This document shows, in pieces, positions 1 to 8,639 of a stretch of 64,000 nucleotides of DNA (position 1 is the first letter of the stretch; every line of letters begins with the position of its first letter). The notes under the pieces were generated by a model. It was not told the DNA's origin, searched no databases, and saw only the letters and a program-made list of their open reading frames with translations. The translations under genes and the position numbers were made by a program. This DNA comes from Pimelobacter simplex. Lineage in GTDB: Bacteria; Actinomycetota; Actinomycetes; Propionibacteriales; Nocardioidaceae. Location: contig JADCLI010000018.1 in NCBI GenBank assembly GCA_016803235.1, positions 1 through 64,000 of the forward strand, in the 5' to 3' direction.

Positions 1-79
1 GCTCCACTGCTGCGGGTAGCCCCCGCCCGGACCGCCGGCCCCTCCGGCGTACGGCGGTGGCTACCCGCAGCAGTGGAGC
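1..79. repeat. Inverted repeat at window edge
   Basis: Bases 1-21 are the exact reverse complement of bases 59-79, and the match continues to 25 bp (1-25 against 55-79) with one mismatch. The right arm lies inside a Gly/Pro/Gln-rich coding stretch; the left arm is the same codons inverted and places a TAG stop in the downstream frame at 17-19. A coding region rarely contains its own inverted copy, so a fold-back artefact at a contig end is likely; a real inversion is the alternative. Confidence 0.8.
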
Positions 80-847
80 CCCACTCCCGCCCCGGGTGGC
101 AGCGGTGGCGGCAACAAGACGGTCGTCATCGTGATCGCCGCCGTGGTCGCGCTCGTGCTGCTCGGCGTGGGCGGCTTCTTCGGGGTGCGCGCGCTCACCG
201 GTGACGATGAGGACCGCAGGGCCGACGACGACAGCTCGCAGGGCGAGGAGTCCGACGAGCCCGGCCCGACCGCGGGGTCCTCCAGCACGGTCAAGCCGAG
301 CGGCATCCAGTGCACCGGCGGCGACCCCGCGCCGACCGAGGACCTCGACCCGACGGCCGCGCAGCTGAGCGGTGGCGGGCTGACCATTCCGCGCAACCCG
401 GCGTACCAGCTCGCGACCGGCGACCAGGTCTCCTTCGCGTTCGCGAACGCCTTCGTGCTGCAGTACACCGAGGTCGAGGAGAACTGGATCAGCCTGACCG
501 GCGTCGGCGCGCTGCCGCGGGCCAACGGCTTCGACGACCCGGCCACCGCCGCCGAGGTGGTCATGCAGTGCCTGACCGGCAGCGAGAACGTCTACAGCGG
601 CTTCACCGGCCGCGTCGACAAGGTCAACGAGGAGACCACGGTCGACGGCAAGCCGGCCCACCGGATCACCGCCGAGGTGCGCGTCGACACCCCCGAGGTC
701 CAGGCGGAGGGCGACCTGACCGACGTGATCGTCGTCGACACCGGCGACCCGGCGTCCTACGGCATCTACATCGGCATGGCCGCGCTCGGTCACGACGACC
801 TGATCGGCACCAACGAGGCGGTCCTGGACCAGATCAAGGTCGGCTGA
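20..847 (+). CDS. Membrane-anchored extracytoplasmic protein, 5' end broken
   Basis: No function recognised. The frame is open from base 20 and reads a Gly/Pro/Gln-rich stretch (GGYGGGYPQQW and so on), then one hydrophobic segment (VVIVIAAVVALVLLGVGGFF, bases 122-181), an acidic Asp/Glu/Ser linker and a compact C-terminal domain with two cysteines (in IQC and MQC). This is the usual plan of actinobacterial proteins with a disordered cytoplasmic leader, a single anchor and an outside domain. There is no start codon in frame between the TAG at 17-19 and the GTG at 131, which codes for a residue within the membrane segment. The true start is therefore probably lost at the inverted repeat of 1-79. 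If the GTG at 131 is used the product is 238 aa. Confidence 0.6.
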   Translation, partial: PPPGPPAPPAYGGGYPQQWSPTPAPGGSGGGNKTVVIVIAAVVALVLLGVGGFFGVRALTGDDEDRRADDDSSQGEESDEPGPTAGSSSTVKPSGIQCTGGDPAPTEDLDPTAAQLSGGGLTIPRNPAYQLATGDQVSFAFANAFVLQYTEVEENWISLTGVGALPRANGFDDPATAAEVVMQCLTGSENVYSGFTGRVDKVNEETTVDGKPAHRITAEVRVDTPEVQAEGDLTDVIVVDTGDPASYGIYIGMAALGHDDLIGTNEAVLDQIKVG

Positions 848-963
848 GGCTCGAGCGCGTCGAGGGGCCGACGGAGCGAGGAACGAGCGGAGGCGGCGTA
901 TCGAACTCGGGCGGCGGACGACCACTCTGGACGCCGCTCGCGACGGCGCTCGGCAGCACGCGC

Positions 964-969
964 TACCGT
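964..969 (+). promoter_or_regulatory. Candidate -10 box of topA
   Basis: TACCGT matches the actinobacterial TAnnnT -10 pattern about 45 nt before the topA start, in the 166-bp gap after the first gene. No convincing -35 is visible. Confidence 0.25.
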
Positions 970-1013
970 GAACCGCCGAATCAGGCAGCGCACGAGTAGT
1001 AGAGAAGGTCCCT

Positions 1014-3722
1014 GTGTCCCACAAGTTGGTGATCGTCGAGTCGCCGGCCAAGGCCCGCACCATCGGCGGGTACCTCGGCGACGGCTATGTCGTCGAGTCC
1101 TCCATCGGCCACATCCGTGACCTGCCCAACAACGCGGCCGACACCCCGGCGAAGATCAAGGACAAGCCGTGGGGTCGGCTCGCGATCGACGTCGAGAACG
1201 GGTTCGAGCCCTACTACGTCGTGCCCCGCGACAAGAAGAGCCACATCTCCAAGCTCAAGAGCCTGCTCAAGGACGCCGACGAGCTCTTCCTCGCCACCGA
1301 TGAGGACCGCGAGGGCGAGGCGATCGCCTGGCACCTCCTCGACGAGCTGAAGCCGAAGAACATCCCCGTCAAGCGGATGGTCTTCCACGAGATCACCAAG
1401 GCCGCCATCCAGGAGGCGGCCGCGAACCCGCGCGAGCTCGACATGGACCTCGTCGAGGCCCAGGAGACCCGCCGGCTCCTCGACCGCCTCTACGGCTACG
1501 AGGTCTCACCGGTGCTGTGGCGCAAGGTCATGTCCGGCCTGTCCGCGGGCCGCGTGCAGTCGGTCGCGACCCGGCTCGTGGTCGACCGCGAGAAGGAGCG
1601 GATGGCCTTCAAGGTCGCCTCCTACTGGGACCTCGAGGGCACCTTCGACGCCGGCAGCAAGCACGACCAGCGGATGTTCCCCGCCAAGCTGCACACCATC
1701 GACGGCACCCGGGTCGCGTCCGGCACCAACTTCGGCCCCGACGGCCAGCTCAAGGCCCGGGCCGACGTCGTCCACCTCGACCAGCGCCGCGCCGAGGCCC
1801 TCGTCACGGCGCTCGCCGACACGGCGTACGACGTCCGCTCGGTGGAGGCCAAGCCGTACCGCCGCTCGCCGTACCCGCCCTTCCGCACCACCACCCTCCA
1901 GCAGGAGGCCAGTCGCAAGCTCGGCATGAGCGCGTCGGTCACGATGAGCGTGGCGCAGCGGCTCTACGAGAACGGCTACATCACCTACATGCGTACCGAC
2001 AGCACCACGCTGTCGGGCAGCGCCATCGGCGCGGCGCGCGCCCAGGTGCAGGAGCTGTACGGCGCGGAGTACCTCCCCGACGCCCCCCGCACCTACGCCA
2101 GCAAGGTCAAGAACGCCCAGGAGGCACACGAGGCGATCCGTCCCGCGGGCGACTCGTTCCGCACCCCGGCGCAGACCGGGCTGACCGGCGACCAGTTCCG
2201 GCTCTACGAGCTGATCTGGATGCGCACCGTCGCCTCCCAGATGAAGGACGCCGTCGGCCAGTCGGTGACGATCCGCCTCGGCGGCGCCGCATCGACCGGT
2301 GAGGACGTCGTCTTCTCCGCGTCCGGCCGCGTGATCACCTTCCACGGCTTCCTCAAGGCCTACGTCGAGGGCACCGACGACAACGCCGCGAAGGACGACC
2401 AGGAGACCCGGCTGCCCAACCTCGCCGAGGGTGACGCGGTCTCCGCGGCCTCGCTCTCCGCCAACGGGCACGAGACCAAGCCGCCGGCCCGCTACACCGA
2501 GGCCACGCTGATCAAGGAGCTCGAGGACCGCCAGATCGGCCGGCCGTCGACCTACGCCTCGATCATCGGCACCATCCTCAACCGCGGCTACGTCTACAAG
2601 AAGGGCACCGCGCTGGTGCCGGCGTGGATCGCGTTCTCCGTGGTCCGCCTGCTCACCGAGCACTTCACGCGGCTGATCGACTACCAGTTCACCGCCGGCA
2701 TGGAGGACGTCCTCGACGACATCGCCCGGGGTGACAAGAGCCGGGTCGCCGAGCTCACCGAGTTCTACTACGGCTCCGACCAGCTCGCCGGCCTCAAGCG
2801 GCTCGTCGACGACCTCGGCGACATCGACGCCAAGGAGCTCGCGACCTTCCCGGTCGGCACCGAGGAGGACGGGATCCAGCTGCGGGTCGGCAAGTACGGC
2901 CCCTACCTCGAGGGTCCCGGCGACGACGGCACCGCGTTCGCGAAGCGCGCCAACGTCCCCGACGACCTGCCGCCCGACGAGCTCACCGTGGCCAAGGCGC
3001 TCGAGCTGCTCGCCAACCCGGCGGGCGAGGAGATCGACCTCGGCGTCCACCCGGAGACGGGCCTGCAGGTGGTGGCGAAGAACGGCCGCTTCGGCCCGTA
3101 CGTCACCGAGGTGCTGCCCGAGGACGCGCCCAAGAGCGCCAAGCCGCGCACCGGCTCGCTCTTCAAGTCGATGTCGCTCGACACCGTCACCCTCGACGAC
3201 GCCGTCAAGCTGCTGTCGCTGCCGCGCGTCGTCGGCGCCGGCGAGGACGGCGAGGAGATCACCGCCCAGAACGGCCGCTACGGGCCCTACCTCAAGAAGG
3301 GCACCGACTCCCGCTCGCTCGCCAGTGAGGACCAGATCTTCGGGATCACCCTTGCCGAGGCGCTCACGATCTACAGCCAGCCCAAGCAGCGCGGCCGCGC
3401 CGCCGCCGCGCCGCCGCTCAAGGAGCTGGGCAACGACCCGGTGTCCGGGCAGCCGGTCGTGGTCAAGGCCGGCCGGTTCGGCGAGTACGTCACCGACGGC
3501 GAGTACAACGCCACCCTGCGCAAGGACGACTCGGTCGAGGCGATCACCCTCGAGCGCGCCGCCGAGCTGCTGGCCGAGCGCCGGGCGAAGGGCCCGGCCA
3601 AGAAGGCCGCCAAGCGGGGAGCGAAGAAGACCGCCGCGAAGAAGACCCCGGCCAAGAAGACGGCTGCGAAGAAGACTGCCGCCAAGAAGACGGCTGCGAA
3701 GAAGGCGGCGAAGAAGTCCTGA
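1014..3722 (+). CDS. topA: DNA topoisomerase I (type IA)
   Basis: Relaxes negatively supercoiled DNA by single-strand cleavage. The 902-aa product has the N-terminal Toprim domain with ESPAKA (Glu9) and the DEDREGEAIAWH motif giving acidic ligands D96, D98 and E100. The catalytic tyrosine is Y325 in YITYMRTDS, with R327 and D329 beside it, matching E. coli Y319/R321/D323. The middle is the usual four-domain toroid. The C-terminal third carries repeats of the R/KYGPYL type (RVGKYGPYLEG, NGRFGPYV, NGRYGPYLKKG, AGRFGEYV), typical of actinobacterial enzymes, which lack the zinc fingers of E. coli. It ends in a Lys/Ala tail. Start GTG at 1014 is preceded by AGAAGG and gives the canonical MSHKLVIVES beginning. 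Confidence 0.97.
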   Translation: MSHKLVIVESPAKARTIGGYLGDGYVVESSIGHIRDLPNNAADTPAKIKDKPWGRLAIDVENGFEPYYVVPRDKKSHISKLKSLLKDADELFLATDEDREGEAIAWHLLDELKPKNIPVKRMVFHEITKAAIQEAAANPRELDMDLVEAQETRRLLDRLYGYEVSPVLWRKVMSGLSAGRVQSVATRLVVDREKERMAFKVASYWDLEGTFDAGSKHDQRMFPAKLHTIDGTRVASGTNFGPDGQLKARADVVHLDQRRAEALVTALADTAYDVRSVEAKPYRRSPYPPFRTTTLQQEASRKLGMSASVTMSVAQRLYENGYITYMRTDSTTLSGSAIGAARAQVQELYGAEYLPDAPRTYASKVKNAQEAHEAIRPAGDSFRTPAQTGLTGDQFRLYELIWMRTVASQMKDAVGQSVTIRLGGAASTGEDVVFSASGRVITFHGFLKAYVEGTDDNAAKDDQETRLPNLAEGDAVSAASLSANGHETKPPARYTEATLIKELEDRQIGRPSTYASIIGTILNRGYVYKKGTALVPAWIAFSVVRLLTEHFTRLIDYQFTAGMEDVLDDIARGDKSRVAELTEFYYGSDQLAGLKRLVDDLGDIDAKELATFPVGTEEDGIQLRVGKYGPYLEGPGDDGTAFAKRANVPDDLPPDELTVAKALELLANPAGEEIDLGVHPETGLQVVAKNGRFGPYVTEVLPEDAPKSAKPRTGSLFKSMSLDTVTLDDAVKLLSLPRVVGAGEDGEEITAQNGRYGPYLKKGTDSRSLASEDQIFGITLAEALTIYSQPKQRGRAAAAPPLKELGNDPVSGQPVVVKAGRFGEYVTDGEYNATLRKDDSVEAITLERAAELLAERRAKGPAKKAAKRGAKKTAAKKTPAKKTAAKKTAAKKTAAKKAAKKS
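3595..3719 (+). repeat. Lys/Ala repeat-coding tract at 3' end of topA
   Basis: Tandem copies of an AAGAAG(A/G)C-GC-GC unit encode AAKKT/PAKKT repeats at the very C-terminus of topoisomerase I. Such basic tails are known in actinobacterial TopA and aid processivity and DNA binding. It is a coding repeat, not a CRISPR or VNTR locus. Confidence 0.75.
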
Positions 3723-3731
3723 CCACCAGAT

Positions 3732-3795
3732 CGTTCGATCGAACGGTCAGGGGGAGTTCTCGGTCCGAAATCCCCTCACATCGTTCGATCGAACG
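3732..3795. promoter_or_regulatory. Two identical 14-bp palindromes upstream of tmk
   Basis: The perfect palindrome CGTTCGATCGAACG occurs at 3732-3745 and again at 3782-3795, exactly 50 bp apart (about five helical turns). The first extends to a 20-bp imperfect palindrome (3729-3748). Both lie in the 139-bp gap between topA and tmk, upstream of the presumed tmk -10. They look like a pair of operators for a dimeric regulator. They do not match the LexA box, whose half sites are in the opposite order, and no T-tract suggests a terminator. Confidence 0.55.
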
Positions 3796-3848
3796 GATCG
3801 GTGGTCGGCTCGTGGCACCCGGCCGTGGCGCGTGTCGTACCGGTCTCG

Positions 3849-3854
3849 TAGGTT
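3849..3854 (+). promoter_or_regulatory. -10 box for leaderless tmk transcript
   Basis: TAGGTT ends seven bases before the GTG at 3862, so transcription would begin at or next to the start codon. No Shine-Dalgarno sequence precedes the GTG. Confidence 0.45.
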
Positions 3855-3861
3855 TCGTCCC

Positions 3862-4533
3862 GTGACGACCTCGACCCAGGGCTGGCCCGGCCAGTACGCC
3901 GACACCGGCGTCTTCGTCTGCTTCGAGGGCGGCGAGGGCGGCGGCAAGTCGACCCAGTCGCGGGTGCTCCGCGACCGGCTGGTGGCCGCGGGCTACGCCG
4001 TGCGGCTCACGCACGAGCCCGGGGACACCCCGGTCGGCAAGGAGATGCGCCGGATCGTGCTCTCGCCCGAGACGGGCGAGCTGGCCCACAAGACCGAGTT
4101 CCTGCTCTACCTCGCCGACAAGTCCGAGCACGTCGAGACCCTCGTCCGCCCGGCGCTCGAGCGCGGCGAGGTCGTCATCACCGACCGGTACGTCGACTCG
4201 ACCCTCGCCTACCAGGGCGCCGGCCGGGCGCTGGACCGCGACGAGCTCGAGGAGGTCTCGCGCTGGGCCACCGGCGACCTGCGTCCACACCTGACCGTCG
4301 TCCTCGACCTGGAGCCGTCGGCGGGCCTGGCGCGCTTCGAGGGCCGCGACCGCATCGAGGGGGAGGGCCTGGAGTTCCACCAGCGGGTGCGGCAGTCCTT
4401 CCTCGAGCTCGCCGCCCGCAACCCCGAGCACTACGCCGTCCTCGACGCCAGGGCGCCGATCGACGACCTCGCCGCGCGGATCTGGGAGCGGATCGAGCCG
4501 CTGCTGGTGCAGGCCGCCAGGAGCACGCCATGA
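3862..4533 (+). CDS. tmk: dTMP kinase
   Basis: Phosphorylates dTMP to dTDP for DNA synthesis. The 223-aa product shows the P-loop EGGEGGGKST (residues 22-31), the DRY motif at 108-110 in TDRYVDSTLAYQGAGR, the lid-type Arg-rich segment around GRDRIEGEG, and family-typical length. The frame is open far upstream into topA, but that part is the out-of-frame shadow of topA. The GTG at 3862 gives the expected short N-terminal extension before the first beta strand (GVFVCFEG). It lies 139 bp after topA and overlaps holB by ATGA, so tmk and holB are translationally coupled. Upstream twin palindromes may control the pair. Confidence 0.93.
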   Translation: MTTSTQGWPGQYADTGVFVCFEGGEGGGKSTQSRVLRDRLVAAGYAVRLTHEPGDTPVGKEMRRIVLSPETGELAHKTEFLLYLADKSEHVETLVRPALERGEVVITDRYVDSTLAYQGAGRALDRDELEEVSRWATGDLRPHLTVVLDLEPSAGLARFEGRDRIEGEGLEFHQRVRQSFLELAARNPEHYAVLDARAPIDDLAARIWERIEPLLVQAARSTP

Positions 4534-5681
4534 GCGTCTGGGACACGCTGGTCGGGCAGCGCCACGTCATCACCGCCCTCGAGAAGGCCGTCGCCGGGCA
4601 GGGGATGACCCACGCCTGGCTGTTCACCGGGCCGCCCGGGTCGGGGCGGTCCAACGCGGCGATCGCGTTCGCCGCGGCGCTGCAGTGCCGCCAGGGCGGC
4701 CTCGGCCCCGAGTGCCCCGACGGCTGCCACGACTGCCACACCGTGCTCGCCGGCTCCCACGCCGACGTCTCGGTGGTGCGCACCGAGAAGCTCTCCATCG
4801 GCGTCGACGAGGTCCGCGACCTGGTCCGTCGCGCGTCGCTGAGCCCGATGGGAGACCGCTGGCAGATCCTGATCGTCGAGGACGCCGACCGGCTCACCGA
4901 GCAGGCCTGCAACGCGCTGCTCAAGGCGATCGAGGAGCCCAACGGCCGCACCATCTGGATGCTCTGCGCGCCGACCGTCGAGGACGTCCTGCCGACCATC
5001 CGGTCGCGCTGCCGGCTGGTGACGCTGTCGACGCCGACGGCCGAGGAGGTCGCCGGCTTCCTGGTCGCCCGCGGGATCGCGGCGCCGCTGGCGTCGTACG
5101 CCGCCCGGGCCAGCCAGGGCCACATCGGCCGGGCCCGCGCCCTCGCCTTCGACGAGGCGGTGCGCACCCGGCGCCAGGAGGTCGTCTCGATGCCGGCCCG
5201 CCTGACCAGCCTCGGGCGGTGCATGGACGCCGCGACCCGGCTCGCGTCGACGGCGAAGGAGGAGGCGGACGCGATCACCGCCGATCTCGACGCGCGGGAG
5301 AAGACCGACCTCGACGCGGCGTACGGCGTCGTCGAGCGTGGCCGCCGCCCGCGGGAGTACGGACCGGCGCTCGCCGCTCTCGAGAAGGGCCAGCGCACGC
5401 GCGCCAAGCGGCGCCACCTCGACGTCGTCGACCGCGGCCTGACCGACCTGATGTCGGTCTACCGCGACGCGATCGCGCTCGCCAGCGCTGCCCCCGGCGC
5501 GCTGGTCAACGAGGAGATCCGCGACCAGGTGGAGACGATCGTCGCCAGCTCCACCCCCGAGCTCAACCTGCGCCGGATCGGGTGGATCTTCGCCGCCCGC
5601 GAGCAGATGCTGGAGTTCAACGTGCCGGTGGCCTTGGCCCTGGAGTCGATGATGGTGGCACTGCAGGCACCGCAGCGGTGA
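4530..5681 (+). CDS. holB: DNA polymerase III delta' subunit
   Basis: Clamp-loader subunit that helps load the beta clamp. The 383-aa product has an AAA+ core with a degenerate Walker A GPPGSGRS (34-41) in which Arg replaces the catalytic Lys, as expected for a non-hydrolysing delta'. A zinc-binding module follows (C53, C62, C66, C69). The Walker B-like ILIVEDADRLTEQACNALLK and the SRC sensor motif (TIRSRC) are intact. The start ATG overlaps the tmk stop by four bases, a pairing common in actinobacteria. Confidence 0.93.
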   Translation: MSVWDTLVGQRHVITALEKAVAGQGMTHAWLFTGPPGSGRSNAAIAFAAALQCRQGGLGPECPDGCHDCHTVLAGSHADVSVVRTEKLSIGVDEVRDLVRRASLSPMGDRWQILIVEDADRLTEQACNALLKAIEEPNGRTIWMLCAPTVEDVLPTIRSRCRLVTLSTPTAEEVAGFLVARGIAAPLASYAARASQGHIGRARALAFDEAVRTRRQEVVSMPARLTSLGRCMDAATRLASTAKEEADAITADLDAREKTDLDAAYGVVERGRRPREYGPALAALEKGQRTRAKRRHLDVVDRGLTDLMSVYRDAIALASAAPGALVNEEIRDQVETIVASSTPELNLRRIGWIFAAREQMLEFNVPVALALESMMVALQAPQR

Positions 5682-5707
5682 CCTGACCCGATCCCGAGGA
5701 GCTGAGT

Positions 5708-7267
5708 GTGAGCAAGCGGACCCTGATCGTCGCGGTCGTCACCGTGTGGGCCCTCGTGCTCGCGGGCGCGGTCGGCGTCGGCATCGTGCTGCTGCGGGGC
5801 GACGACTCCGACGACACCGCGGCCAACGGGGACGGCAAGGGGTCCGACGTCACCGGACCCGAGGGGCCCGACGGGCGCTCACTCGAGGACTTCTACGACC
5901 AGGAGATCACCTGGACCCGCTGCGACCAGGACGAGTGCGGCACCCTCGACGTCCCGATCGACTACCAGAACCCGGGCGAGGGCTCGATCAAGCTCGCCGT
6001 CGAGCGCACGCGTGCGACGGGTGACCGGATCGGCTCGCTCGTCGTCAACCCGGGCGGCCCCGGCGCCCCCGGCACCGACACCGCCAAGGACGCCGACTTC
6101 TACTTCGCCGACCAGCTGCGCGCGTCGTACGACATCGTCGGCTTCGACCCCCGCGGCACCGGCGACTCCGCCCCCGTCGACTGCCTGAGCGACGACGCCC
6201 TCGACGCGTACGTCGCCGCCGACCCCGACCCGGACACCCCGGAGGAGGTCGCGACCGCGAAGGAGAACTCCGAGGAGTTCTGGTCGGGCTGCCAGGCCCG
6301 CTCCGGCGCCGTCGGCGGCCACGTCAGCACCGTCGAGGCCGCTCGCGACATGGACGTGCTGCGCGCCGCGCTCGGCGAGGAGCAGCTCGACTACTTCGGG
6401 TTCTCCTACGGCACCCGGCTCGGTGCGACCTACGCCGAGCTGTTCCCCGACAAGGTCGGGCGGCTGGTCCTCGACGGAGCCGTCGACCCGTCGCTGACCC
6501 CGCGCGACGGCGCGCTCAGCCAGGCCAAGGGCTTCGAGACCGCGCTGCGCTCCTACCTCCAGAGCTGCGTCGACGAGGGCGATTGCTTCCTCGGCGACTC
6601 CGTCGACGCGGGGCTGAAGACGATCAAGGACCTCCTCGGCAGCATCGACGAGACGCCGCTGAAGACCGGCGACGCGGAGGGGCGCGACCTCACCGTCGGG
6701 CTGGCGTTCTACGGGCTGATCCTGCCGCTCTACAGCCAGGACAACTGGCCCTTCCTCGACGACGGCCTCCAGCAGGCGCTCGAGGGCGACGGATCGACCC
6801 TGCTGCAGCTCGCCGACTTCTACGGCTCCCGCGAGAACGGCACCTACGCCGACAACAGCCTCGAGGCGATCTCGGTCATCAACTGCCTCGACGACCCGTG
6901 GTCGATCACCACCGACCAGGTGCCCGACCACTTCGCCGACTTCGAGAAGGCCTCGCCCACCTTCGGCGACGTCTTCGCCTGGGGGCTCACCGCCTGCCAC
7001 GGCATCCCGTTCACCTCCACCGACGAGCCCGACCTCGAGATCGACGGCTCGGGCGCCGCCCCGATCGTCGTGCTCGGTACGACGCGCGACCCGGCGACGC
7101 CGTACGAGGAGGCGGTGGCGATGGCCGACCAGCTCGACTCCGCGGTGCTGGTCAGCCGTGACGGCGACGGGCACACGGCGTACAACAAGGGCAACAGCTG
7201 TGTCGACGACGCCGTGCACGCCTACCTGATCGACGGCACCGTGCCGAAGGACGGCCTGACCTGCTGA
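5708..7267 (+). CDS. Secreted alpha/beta hydrolase, TAP-like peptidase
   Basis: The 519-aa product starts with a membrane anchor (residues about 5-29, LIVAVVTVWALVLAG) and an acidic linker, so the enzyme acts outside the membrane. The alpha/beta-hydrolase fold shows the oxyanion GGPGAPG, the nucleophile elbow FGFSYGTRLGA (Ser about 233) and a C-terminal TAP-like domain with VLGTTRDPATPYEEA (acid) and GDGHTAYNKGNSC (His). This is the architecture of Streptomyces tripeptidyl aminopeptidases (SlpD/SlpE, Tap). Start GTG at 5708 follows GAGGAG. The gene is 26 bp after holB and converges with lysR, whose stop is six bases away. Substrate is not deducible. Confidence 0.85.
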   Translation: MSKRTLIVAVVTVWALVLAGAVGVGIVLLRGDDSDDTAANGDGKGSDVTGPEGPDGRSLEDFYDQEITWTRCDQDECGTLDVPIDYQNPGEGSIKLAVERTRATGDRIGSLVVNPGGPGAPGTDTAKDADFYFADQLRASYDIVGFDPRGTGDSAPVDCLSDDALDAYVAADPDPDTPEEVATAKENSEEFWSGCQARSGAVGGHVSTVEAARDMDVLRAALGEEQLDYFGFSYGTRLGATYAELFPDKVGRLVLDGAVDPSLTPRDGALSQAKGFETALRSYLQSCVDEGDCFLGDSVDAGLKTIKDLLGSIDETPLKTGDAEGRDLTVGLAFYGLILPLYSQDNWPFLDDGLQQALEGDGSTLLQLADFYGSRENGTYADNSLEAISVINCLDDPWSITTDQVPDHFADFEKASPTFGDVFAWGLTACHGIPFTSTDEPDLEIDGSGAAPIVVLGTTRDPATPYEEAVAMADQLDSAVLVSRDGDGHTAYNKGNSCVDDAVHAYLIDGTVPKDGLTC

Positions 7268-7273
7268 GCCCGC

Positions 7274-8191
7274 TCAGAGCGGCTCGATGATCCCCTGGAT
7301 CCGCTGGGTCGCGAGCTCGATCATCAGTCGAGCGGCCGGCGACAGCGTCGCGCCCGCCCGGTGCACGATCGCCATCGTGTCGTAGACGCGCGGGCGCAGC
7401 GGCACCCAGCCGGCGTTCGGCGCGAGCCGGGGGAGCAGCTGGAGCGCGGCGCCCTTGTTGGTCACCGTGTCGGCCAGGCCGCGCCCGACGAGCTCGATCG
7501 CCGTCTCCACGTCCTCCACCTCGATCCGCGTGCTCGGGTTGTAGCCGGCCTCGTGCAGCATCCGGCGCAGCACGATCCGGCCCGAGTCGAAGTCACGCAG
7601 GGTGCTCTCCGGCATCACCAGGTCCGCCTCCGCGAGGCGCTTCGCGGTCACCGGCGCGGTCAGCTTGCTGGGGTCGGCGGAGACGTAGACGAGCTCGTCG
7701 CGCGCGATGGGCGTGATCGACATGCCCTCGCTGGACAGGGCCGCGACCGCGATCATCGCCGCCTCGAGCCGCCCGCGGCGCAGGTTCTCCGGCACGTCCA
7801 TCGAGTGCCGTCCGACCAGCTCCACCCGCACACCGGGGTAGCGCGCCAGCACGTCGGCGACCAGGTCCGCGCCGCCGTAGAGCCGGGCGACGCCGAACAT
7901 CCCGAACCGGATCGTCCCGGTCTCCAGGGACCGGATGCTCGCCACGGCCCGTTCTGCGTCGTCGGCCGCCGCGAGCACCCTCTCCGCGTGCGGCCGGAAG
8001 GTGTCGGCCGCCGTCGTCGGTACGACGCCGCGCCCCACCCGCCGGAACAGCTGGACCCCCAACGACCTCTCCAGCCCGCGCACCTGCTCCGACACCGACG
8101 GCTGCGCGTACCCGAGCTCCTCGGCCGCGCGGGTCAACGACCGGTGCTCGTAGGTCGCCAGGAAGCAGGTCAACTGGTGCAGCGACAGCAC
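7274..8191 (-). CDS. LysR-family transcriptional regulator
   Basis: The 305-aa product has the standard N-terminal winged helix-turn-helix (residues 1-62, LTRAAEELGYAQPSVSEQVR and RSLGVQLFRRVGRGV) and a periplasmic-binding-type effector domain. It begins with GTG at 8191 preceded by AAGGGGGA. No target gene is adjacent in the classic divergent arrangement other than the small Cys-rich gene at 8305. A 14-bp palindrome sits 25 bp upstream of the start and is a candidate autoregulatory site. Confidence 0.88.
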   Translation of the reverse strand: MLSLHQLTCFLATYEHRSLTRAAEELGYAQPSVSEQVRGLERSLGVQLFRRVGRGVVPTTAADTFRPHAERVLAAADDAERAVASIRSLETGTIRFGMFGVARLYGGADLVADVLARYPGVRVELVGRHSMDVPENLRRGRLEAAMIAVAALSSEGMSITPIARDELVYVSADPSKLTAPVTAKRLAEADLVMPESTLRDFDSGRIVLRRMLHEAGYNPSTRIEVEDVETAIELVGRGLADTVTNKGAALQLLPRLAPNAGWVPLRPRVYDTMAIVHRAGATLSPAARLMIELATQRIQGIIEPL

Positions 8192-8215
8192 GGACTGGTC
8201 CCCCTTGCCATAGGT

Positions 8216-8229
8216 GATCCCTAGGGATC
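8216..8229. promoter_or_regulatory. 14-bp palindrome upstream of lysR gene
   Basis: GATCCCTAGGGATC is a perfect palindrome in the divergent region between the LysR gene (start 8191) and the small gene at 8305. Its position suits a LysR-type recognition site; direct evidence is absent. Confidence 0.4.
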
Positions 8230-8304
8230 CCGCTGGAAACCGAGGCTACCCCCTTCGGCCGCTACCGGCCCACCATGGAGGAAACGCCCCGAAGGAGGTC
8301 CGCC

Positions 8305-8490
8305 ATGTTCGCCCACACCTGCACCAGCTGCCGCCGCCGGGAGCTCATCTTCCCCAGCCAGGTCACCGGCGTGGAGACGACCGAGCACGGCATCGTCGTC
8401 AGCTTCACCTGCTGGTGCGACGCACGGCAGACGATGGTCACCGGCATCGATGCCGCCCCGCCGGTGACCGCGCCCGCGACCGCCGCCTGA
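8305..8490 (+). CDS. Small Cys-rich protein, zinc-ribbon-like
   Basis: The 61-aa product contains CTSC near the N-terminus and a CWC pair in the middle (FTCWCDARQ), a spacing that could bind one metal ion. The ATG at 8305 has a very strong GAAGGAGG seven bases upstream, so it is preferred over the in-frame ATG at 8275. It stands alone, divergent from the LysR gene and 76 bp before tRNA-Thr. Function is unknown; it resembles short conserved hypothetical proteins of actinobacteria. Confidence 0.6.
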   Translation: MFAHTCTSCRRRELIFPSQVTGVETTEHGIVVSFTCWCDARQTMVTGIDAAPPVTAPATAA

Positions 8491-8566
8491 CGACCCGGCC
8501 CGGATTCGCTCCCGGCTGTCCCTGCTCGGTATGCTTCCGCGGTCACCGGTCACGGCTGGTGGCGGC

Positions 8567-8639
8567 GCCGCCTTAGCTCAGTCGGTAGAGCGAATCACTC
8601 GTAATGATTAGGTCGTCGGTTCGATTCCGACAGGCGGCT
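8567..8639 (+). tRNA. tRNA-Thr (anticodon CGU)
   Basis: A 73-nt cloverleaf: acceptor GCCGCCT pairs with AGGCGGC (8632-8638), discriminator T at 8639, D-arm TTAGCTCAGTCGGTAGAGC, anticodon loop CTCGTAA with CGT, T-arm GTCGGTTCGATTCCGAC. CCA is not encoded. A strong hairpin follows. The antisense strand carries the end of a glycosyltransferase frame. Confidence 0.95.

Noticed and set aside
1506..3050. Long antisense frames over topA and the carboxylase, such as 49716-51617
   Set aside because: They are rich in Arg, Gly, Val and Ala, have no domain motifs, and arise from high GC3 of the real gene on the other strand.
3732..3795. LexA/SOS box
   Set aside because: The actinobacterial box is TCGAAC-N4-GTTCGA; here the half sites are in the reverse order (GTTCGATCGAAC), so it does not match.
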